This document shows positions 60,231 through 64,000 of a DNA stretch of 64,000 nt, piece by piece (the stretch's first letter is position 1; the number at the start of each line of letters is the position of its first letter). The stretch comes from REEB509 sp049314555 (GTDB lineage: Bacteria > Pseudomonadota > Alphaproteobacteria > Caulobacterales > Aquidulcibacteraceae). The stretch spans positions 8,531 to 72,530 of the forward strand of contig JBMOEW010000011.1 in the NCBI GenBank assembly GCA_049314555.1. Reading direction: 5' to 3'. Both the position numbers and the translations under genes were made by a program. Below the pieces are notes generated by a model that did not search any database, was not told the DNA's origin, and was given only the letters and a program-made list of their open reading frames with translations.

Positions 60231-60867
60231 TTCGCCGCGCCGCTTCGATGTGACCACGAGCGACCGCTACAGAGTCGTCTATAGACAAGCCAGTGGTATC
60301 AATCAAGATGGAGTGCTGTGCCGGGCGCAACGGGGCTATGGGCCTTGATTCGTCGCGTGCGTCGCGTTCGGCGATTTGGGTGAGGACAGCCGCCAGGGTG
60401 ATCGGTTCACCCCGGGATTGCAACTCTTTCCAGCGGCGTTCGGCGCGTTCGGCCAGGCTAGCGGTCACAAACAGCTTCACGGCCGCATCTGGGCAAATCA
60501 CGGTGCCAATGTCTCGACCGTCCAAGATCGCGCCCGTCGGACCGGCGGCAAAGGCCCGTTGCGAGTCAAGCAGGGCCTGGCGCACGCCGGGGTGGGCGGC
60601 GACCACGCTGGCCGCGGTGCCGGCTGCGCCCGATCGCAGACGGGTGTCTTGCAAGGCGTTCAGGTTGATTTGGCTGGCGATGGATTGGGCGGCTGCGGCA
60701 TCGGTTGGGTCCAGGCCTTTATCGAGCATCGCCAACCCAACCGCCCGGTAGAGCAGGCCGGTGTCCAGCACTTTCAGGCTGAAGATCTGACCCAATCGTC
60801 GCGCGATCGAGCCTTTTCCTGAAGCGGTGGGCCCATCGATCGCCACAACGAAACCCTGCGTTGTCAT
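60217..60867 (-). CDS. cmk: Cytidylate kinase
   Basis: A 216-residue CMP/dCMP kinase. P-loop FVVAIDGPTASGKGS; VLDTGLLYRA; DGRDIGTVICPDAAVKLFVTAS. It overlaps aroA by 4 bp and precedes rpsA, a classical cmk-rpsA order. Standard length. Confidence 0.97.
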   Translation of the reverse strand: MTTQGFVVAIDGPTASGKGSIARRLGQIFSLKVLDTGLLYRAVGLAMLDKGLDPTDAAAAQSIASQINLNALQDTRLRSGAAGTAASVVAAHPGVRQALLDSQRAFAAGPTGAILDGRDIGTVICPDAAVKLFVTASLAERAERRWKELQSRGEPITLAAVLTQIAERDARDESRPIAPLRPAQHSILIDTTGLSIDDSVAVARGHIEAARRSPEQ

Positions 60868-62195
60868 GGGGTGGGCTCTGTGATGTCTGCGCCGAGCGCC
60901 CCCATGAAGCCGGCGAAGTTGGGAAAGCTGGTGGCGATCATATCGGCGTCGAGCACGGTAACCGCATTTTGCGCACCCAGGCCAAGCACTAGGAACGCCA
61001 TGGCAATGCGATGGTCGCCATGGGTTTCGATGGTGGCACCGCCGCGGACCGCACCAGCTCCGCGGCCAAAAACAACCAAGCCGTCTGGCAATTCGTCGGC
61101 ATCGATGCCGCAGGCCCGCAGGCCTGCAACGGTCAACGCGATGCGGTCGCTTTCCTTAACGCGCAATTCCTCTGCTCCTGTCAGGCGCGATTCGCCCTCT
61201 GCAAAGGCGGCGGCGATTGCCAAGATAGGTATCTCGTCGATCATGTCTGGTGCGCGGGAAGCGGGCGGAGACACGGCCTTGAGGGGGGCCCCCCGCACGA
61301 TCAGGTCGCCAACGACTTCTCCGGCCGATTCGCGTCGGTTTTCGATCTGCAGATCCGCGCCCATCTCCTGCAGCGTTGTGTAAAGGCCTGTGCGAAGCGG
61401 GTTCAAGCAAACGCCGTCGAGGCGGATGTCTGACTTGTGTAGGATCGACGCTGCCACTGTGGCGAAGGCCGCTGAAGACGGGTCAGCTGGAATGTGCACG
61501 CTGCTGGCGGTGAGCCTGGCTGGGCCGGTGAGGCTTATCGCGTAGGCGCTTTGTGCTGTGACTTCGGTGGCCACAGTCACCCCGAAAGCTGCCAGCATGC
61601 GTTCGGTGTGGTCCCTGGTTTGTTTCTGCTCGACAACGGTCGTTGTTCCGCTGGCACCCAAGCCGGCCAAGAGGATCGCGGACTTGACCTGCGCCGATGC
61701 CACCGGCGACGGATAGGTGATAGGGCTTAGATCCGAAGTGCCGTGGATTGTGACTGGGAGGCGTCCGCCGTCTCGCGTGCCTGCGGTTATCCCCATCGCC
61801 TTTAGGGGGGTCAAAACGCGGTTCATTGGGCGCGCCGACAGGCTTTCGTCGCCCGTAAAGGTAACAGTTATCGGAAACCGAGCGGCGGCACCCATGGTCA
61901 GGCGCGCGCCCGTGCCCGAGTTGCCAAAGTCTATTGGGGCTGTGGGTTGGATGAAGCCGGAGGGGCCTCGACCCACGACGCGCCACCGGCCAGGCCCGGT
62001 GCGCTCAACGCCTGCGCCGAACGCGGTCATTGCAGCGGCGGTGTTCAAAACGTCTGCGCCTTCGAGCAGCCCGTCGATTTCAGTGACACCTTCCGCCAAC
62101 GCGCCAAGGATCAAACTGCGGTGCGACATTGATTTGTCGCCGGGGGCGCGGGCCTTGCCAGTCAAGGGCCGCGAGGGCCGTGCCATTAGTCGCAT
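60864..62195 (-). CDS. aroA: EPSP synthase (class II, CP4-like)
   Basis: A 443-residue 3-phosphoshikimate 1-carboxyvinyltransferase of the shikimate route. Sequences such as GDKSMSHRSLILGAL, LLEGADVLNTAAAMTAFGA and SAQVKSAILLAGL align with Agrobacterium CP4 EPSPS. At the position of CP4 Ala100, which confers glyphosate tolerance, this protein has Gly (FGNSGTGARLTMG), so tolerance from that residue is not expected. The ATG overlaps nothing upstream; cmk is coupled downstream. Confidence 0.95.
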   Translation of the reverse strand: MRLMARPSRPLTGKARAPGDKSMSHRSLILGALAEGVTEIDGLLEGADVLNTAAAMTAFGAGVERTGPGRWRVVGRGPSGFIQPTAPIDFGNSGTGARLTMGAAARFPITVTFTGDESLSARPMNRVLTPLKAMGITAGTRDGGRLPVTIHGTSDLSPITYPSPVASAQVKSAILLAGLGASGTTTVVEQKQTRDHTERMLAAFGVTVATEVTAQSAYAISLTGPARLTASSVHIPADPSSAAFATVAASILHKSDIRLDGVCLNPLRTGLYTTLQEMGADLQIENRRESAGEVVGDLIVRGAPLKAVSPPASRAPDMIDEIPILAIAAAFAEGESRLTGAEELRVKESDRIALTVAGLRACGIDADELPDGLVVFGRGAGAVRGGATIETHGDHRIAMAFLVLGLGAQNAVTVLDADMIATSFPNFAGFMGALGADITEPTP

Positions 62196-62341
62196 GGGAT
62201 ATCCAGAAAGGCGCTATGGCCTGATTGTCGGGGCCTATTTGTGTCGTGTTGGCCTGTCACGACGCAAAAGCTTTTGACAGGGGGCTTTGTGCGTGGCAAG
62301 CGAGCGCGCCTGTAAAATCAGCCTTCATGGGGAGTCCGTCG

Positions 62342-62848
62342 GTGGCTAAGGCGGAGTTGGGCGACAAACAAAACTGCCCGAGTTGCAGCGCCAAGTTTTA
62401 CGACTTGCGCAAGCGGCCGGCGGTTTGCCCGAAATGTGGATTTAGTTTTGACCCTGGCGACGAAACCCTCAAGGTTCGTCGGTCGCGGACCCGCGTTGCG
62501 GCCGCTCAGCCGGATTACGAGGACGAGGAGGACGAAGAAGTCCCCGCGAAGGTCGTGTCTGATGAGGACGACGAGGGGGTCGAGGAGGAAGAGTCTGAGG
62601 TTGTCGAGCTGGAAGAAGCTGCGGCCGAAGACCCGGTAGACCTTGTCGAGGAAGAGGACGAGGACGAGCCGGTTGTGGGTCGGGTGAAGGGCGGTGGTGA
62701 CGAAATCCCTGAGGGCTTTTCCGAGGATGACGAAGACACCATCGCCGACGAAGACGACGAAGGCGTGCCGCTGCTAGAAGACGACGAAGGCTTTGACGAA
62801 GACGAGCTTAGCGTTGTTGAAGCGGACGAGGAAGAAGAGGGGCGGTGA
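62342..62848 (+). CDS. TIGR02300 zinc-ribbon protein with long acidic tail
   Basis: A 168-residue protein of a conserved alphaproteobacterial family. The N-terminus (AKAELGDKQNCPSCSAKFYDLRKRPAVCPKCGFSFDPGD) has two CxxC pairs, a zinc ribbon. The C-terminal 110 residues are extremely acidic (runs of Asp and Glu) and probably unstructured. The GTG at 62342 has GGGGAG 7 bases upstream and gives the family start; an ATG at 62327 overlaps that site. The role is unknown. It is divergent from aroA and lies upstream of tRNA-Ala. Confidence 0.88.
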   Translation: MAKAELGDKQNCPSCSAKFYDLRKRPAVCPKCGFSFDPGDETLKVRRSRTRVAAAQPDYEDEEDEEVPAKVVSDEDDEGVEEEESEVVELEEAAAEDPVDLVEEEDEDEPVVGRVKGGGDEIPEGFSEDDEDTIADEDDEGVPLLEDDEGFDEDELSVVEADEEEEGR

Positions 62849-63019
62849 GCCCCCGATCCGCGTTCATTGTCGGTCGGTTTCACCGCGATTTGGGCTTTAG
62901 ATCGCGTTGGTTTTCCTGCTTCTTTCGGGCGGTGATTTGAGCGCTTGAAAGCCGCAGTTTAGGGCGCTACAAGCGCGCTCTTCCGAAGCGGGGTGGCCCC
63001 AGCCCCCCGTTACTGGTTC

Positions 63020-63095
63020 GGGGCCATAGCTCAGCTGGGAGAGCGCCTGCATGGCATGCAGGAGGTCAGCGGTTCGATCCCGCTTGGCTCCACCA
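63020..63095 (+). tRNA. tRNA-Ala (GGC)
   Basis: A 76-base tRNA with encoded CCA. The acceptor stem GGGGCCA/TGGCTCC pairs with one G:T. The anticodon GGC is at 63053-63055 in a 7-base loop, and the T-loop has GGTTCGATCC. It reads GCC and GCT alanine codons. Confidence 0.96.
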
Positions 63096-63197
63096 CCCTT
63101 CGTAAGCGTCCCGTGGTCGCGCAGAGCGATTGGTGCAAGATTTAGCTAGGCCATCGACGCGCGGCTCCCTGCTCGATCCGAGAGGGGATCCCTGCGA

Positions 63198-63224
63198 GCG
63201 GTGCCTGAAACGCTCCGGCACCGC
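63198..63224. terminator. GC-rich hairpin 3-prime of the cytochrome c gene
   Basis: GCGGTGCC and GGCACCGC flank an 11-base loop between the tRNA-Ala and the convergent cytochrome gene. No T-run follows on either strand, so the terminator role is only likely from position. Confidence 0.4.
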
Positions 63225-63239
63225 CCCTGTCGATCAAGA

Positions 63240-63734
63240 TCAATCCATCGCGTTCGTGCTGAGATAGGCGATGAGGTCTGCGCGCTGCTGCGGGTCACGC
63301 AGGCCGGCAAAGACCATGTTCGTGCCTGGCACTTTTGCGCGCGGGCTTTCTAAATAGTCGAACAGCTGTTGCTGGGTCCAGGTGATGCCAGAGGTGCGGT
63401 TGGCTTCGGTGTAGGTGAAGCCTTCGACTGAGCCGGCTGTGCGGCCGATGATGTTGTGCAAGCTAGGCCCGACGCGATTGTCGCCAGCGACCACCGAGTG
63501 GCAAGACTGGCATTGCAAGAACACCCGGCGGCCACCTGCGGGATCGCCAATCATTGCGACACCGGCGGCGTCGACAATTTCGAGGGTCACCGGCACGACG
63601 GGAGGGGCCGGCGTTGCTTGTGCTTGAGGGGCAGGGGTTTGCGCTTCGGGCGGCGGGGCGGGCTGCGAGCACGCAGCGAGGGTGCAAAGAGCCATGGCGG
63701 CGGCCCCCAGCAGCATGCGAGAAGAGTGGGACAT
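63240..63734 (-). CDS. Lipoprotein class I cytochrome c
   Basis: A 164-residue periplasmic cytochrome. The signal ends in lipobox L-A-A-C (Cys22), then a Pro/Ala linker (about 23-45). Heme is attached at CQSCH, and the Met axial ligand is in PGTNMVF. The arrangement FLQCQSCHSVV ... GPSLHNIIGRTAGS matches c2/c552 type electron carriers. The ATG at 63734 gives a normal signal; AGGA lies 9 bases upstream. It is anchored in the membrane, so it probably donates to or accepts from a membrane oxidase. Confidence 0.9.
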   Translation of the reverse strand: MSHSSRMLLGAAAMALCTLAACSQPAPPPEAQTPAPQAQATPAPPVVPVTLEIVDAAGVAMIGDPAGGRRVFLQCQSCHSVVAGDNRVGPSLHNIIGRTAGSVEGFTYTEANRTSGITWTQQQLFDYLESPRAKVPGTNMVFAGLRDPQQRADLIAYLSTNAMD

Positions 63735-63939
63735 CACAGCTTTTTCCTGACCTAAAAGCACTGTTACCCTTTTCTTGTATCTCGCTCTGGATGGCAGGAA
63801 AACCGATCCGTGGTGCGACCAATGGCGCTGAGCCTTTGGTTCGGCCGGCGCGGGGGCGTCGTTGCGGGACAATTAATCGCCAACTGGTGGTTTGGGGCCT
63901 TGCGCCGCCCGCAGCAAACACCTAGTTGGCTGGCGGACT

Positions 63940-64000
63940 GCGGGCGTAGTTCAGAGGTAGAACGTCAGCTTCCCAAGCTGAATGTCAGGGGTTCAATTCC
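63940..64000 (+). tRNA. tRNA-Gly (CCC), truncated by window end
   Basis: The first 61 bases of a tRNA. The acceptor 5-prime arm is GCGGGCG, the D-loop is AGAGGTAG-like and the anticodon CCC is at 63972-63974 in loop TTCCCAA. It reads GGG. The 3-prime end lies outside the window. Confidence 0.9.

Noticed and set aside
60106..60348. Small open frame between rpsA and cmk
   Set aside because: It runs antisense into cmk and carries no ribosome site or known motif; the gap is better read as an rpsA promoter region and a cmk terminator.
62515..62883. Serine-rich open frame antisense to the TIGR02300 gene
   Set aside because: Its poly-Ser runs are the reverse of Asp/Glu codons in the acidic tail.
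1..64000. CRISPR arrays, transposases, integrases, phage genes
   Set aside because: I looked for regularly spaced repeats and typical proteins and saw none.

Overview
The window is chromosomal DNA from a GC-rich alphaproteobacterium. Evidence for this is the ChvI/ChvG-PTS-ahcY-DivL-tsaE-amgK-murU-addB-addA-trxA gene order, a DivL-type pseudo-histidine kinase with tyrosine in place of the phospho-acceptor histidine, a CtrA-like box and a GANTC site in front of that gene, a class II (CP4-like) aroA, and the aroA/TIGR02300/tRNA-Ala junction. I cannot name the genus. I saw no prophage, insertion sequence or CRISPR array. Almost all of the DNA is coding, with many ATGA or TGATG gene overlaps.

Layout. 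1-5.1 kb: the end of lepA, a drug-efflux type MFS protein, a GNAT acetyltransferase, an ExoD-like membrane protein, and two tandem paralogous lipoproteins with paired cysteines. 5.2-8.4 kb (minus): an acyl-CoA type catabolic cassette (dienoyl-CoA reductase-like SDR, DsbA-fold isomerase, CaiB-type CoA transferase, small epoxide-hydrolase/SnoaL-fold protein). 8.4-12.6 kb: egtD without egtB, then the elongation factor P set (epmB, epmA, efp) with a small secreted protein gene lodged between epmB and epmA on the other strand. 12.6-18.3 kb: a membrane protein/DUF1214/DUF1254 operon, a TVP38 protein with a MerA-like flavoprotein, a lipoprotein MsrA and a LysE exporter. 18.4-23.2 kb: valine-type catabolism (mmsA, acyl-CoA dehydrogenase) separated by a VapBC-like toxin-antitoxin pair and a 42-residue basic protein. 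23-31 kb: an orphan ABC ATPase, a CHCC zinc-finger protein, a DASS transporter, a PPOX protein, a DUF188 protein, polA, and an AT-richer alpha/beta-hydrolase that looks recently acquired.

31.3-39.5 kb is the regulatory core: the ChvI/ChvG two-component pair, a mannose-family EIIA and HPr (with no hprK or rapZ between them and chvG), a SemiSWEET sugar transporter, ahcY behind a perfect palindrome, a TonB-C-like membrane protein, and the DivL-like kinase. 39.5-50.2 kb holds a ferredoxin/reductase pair and the tsaE-amgK-murU-addB-addA-trxA run (cell-wall sugar recycling and double-strand break repair). 50.2-57.1 kb (minus) is trpF-trpB-trpA-accD-folC, preceded by a glycosyltransferase/FkbM methyltransferase pair. 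57.2-64 kb has mscL, ihfB, rpsA, cmk and aroA (minus), a TIGR02300 protein, tRNA-Ala(GGC), a lipoprotein cytochrome c and a tRNA-Gly(CCC) cut by the window end.

The most interesting items are the DivL-like gene with its apparent cell-cycle promoter signals, the lone EIIA/HPr pair without hprK, the tandem cysteine-paired lipoproteins, the DUF1214/DUF1254 operon, and the 5.2-8.4 kb CoA cassette. I did not find a clearly new multi-gene defence or mobile system.
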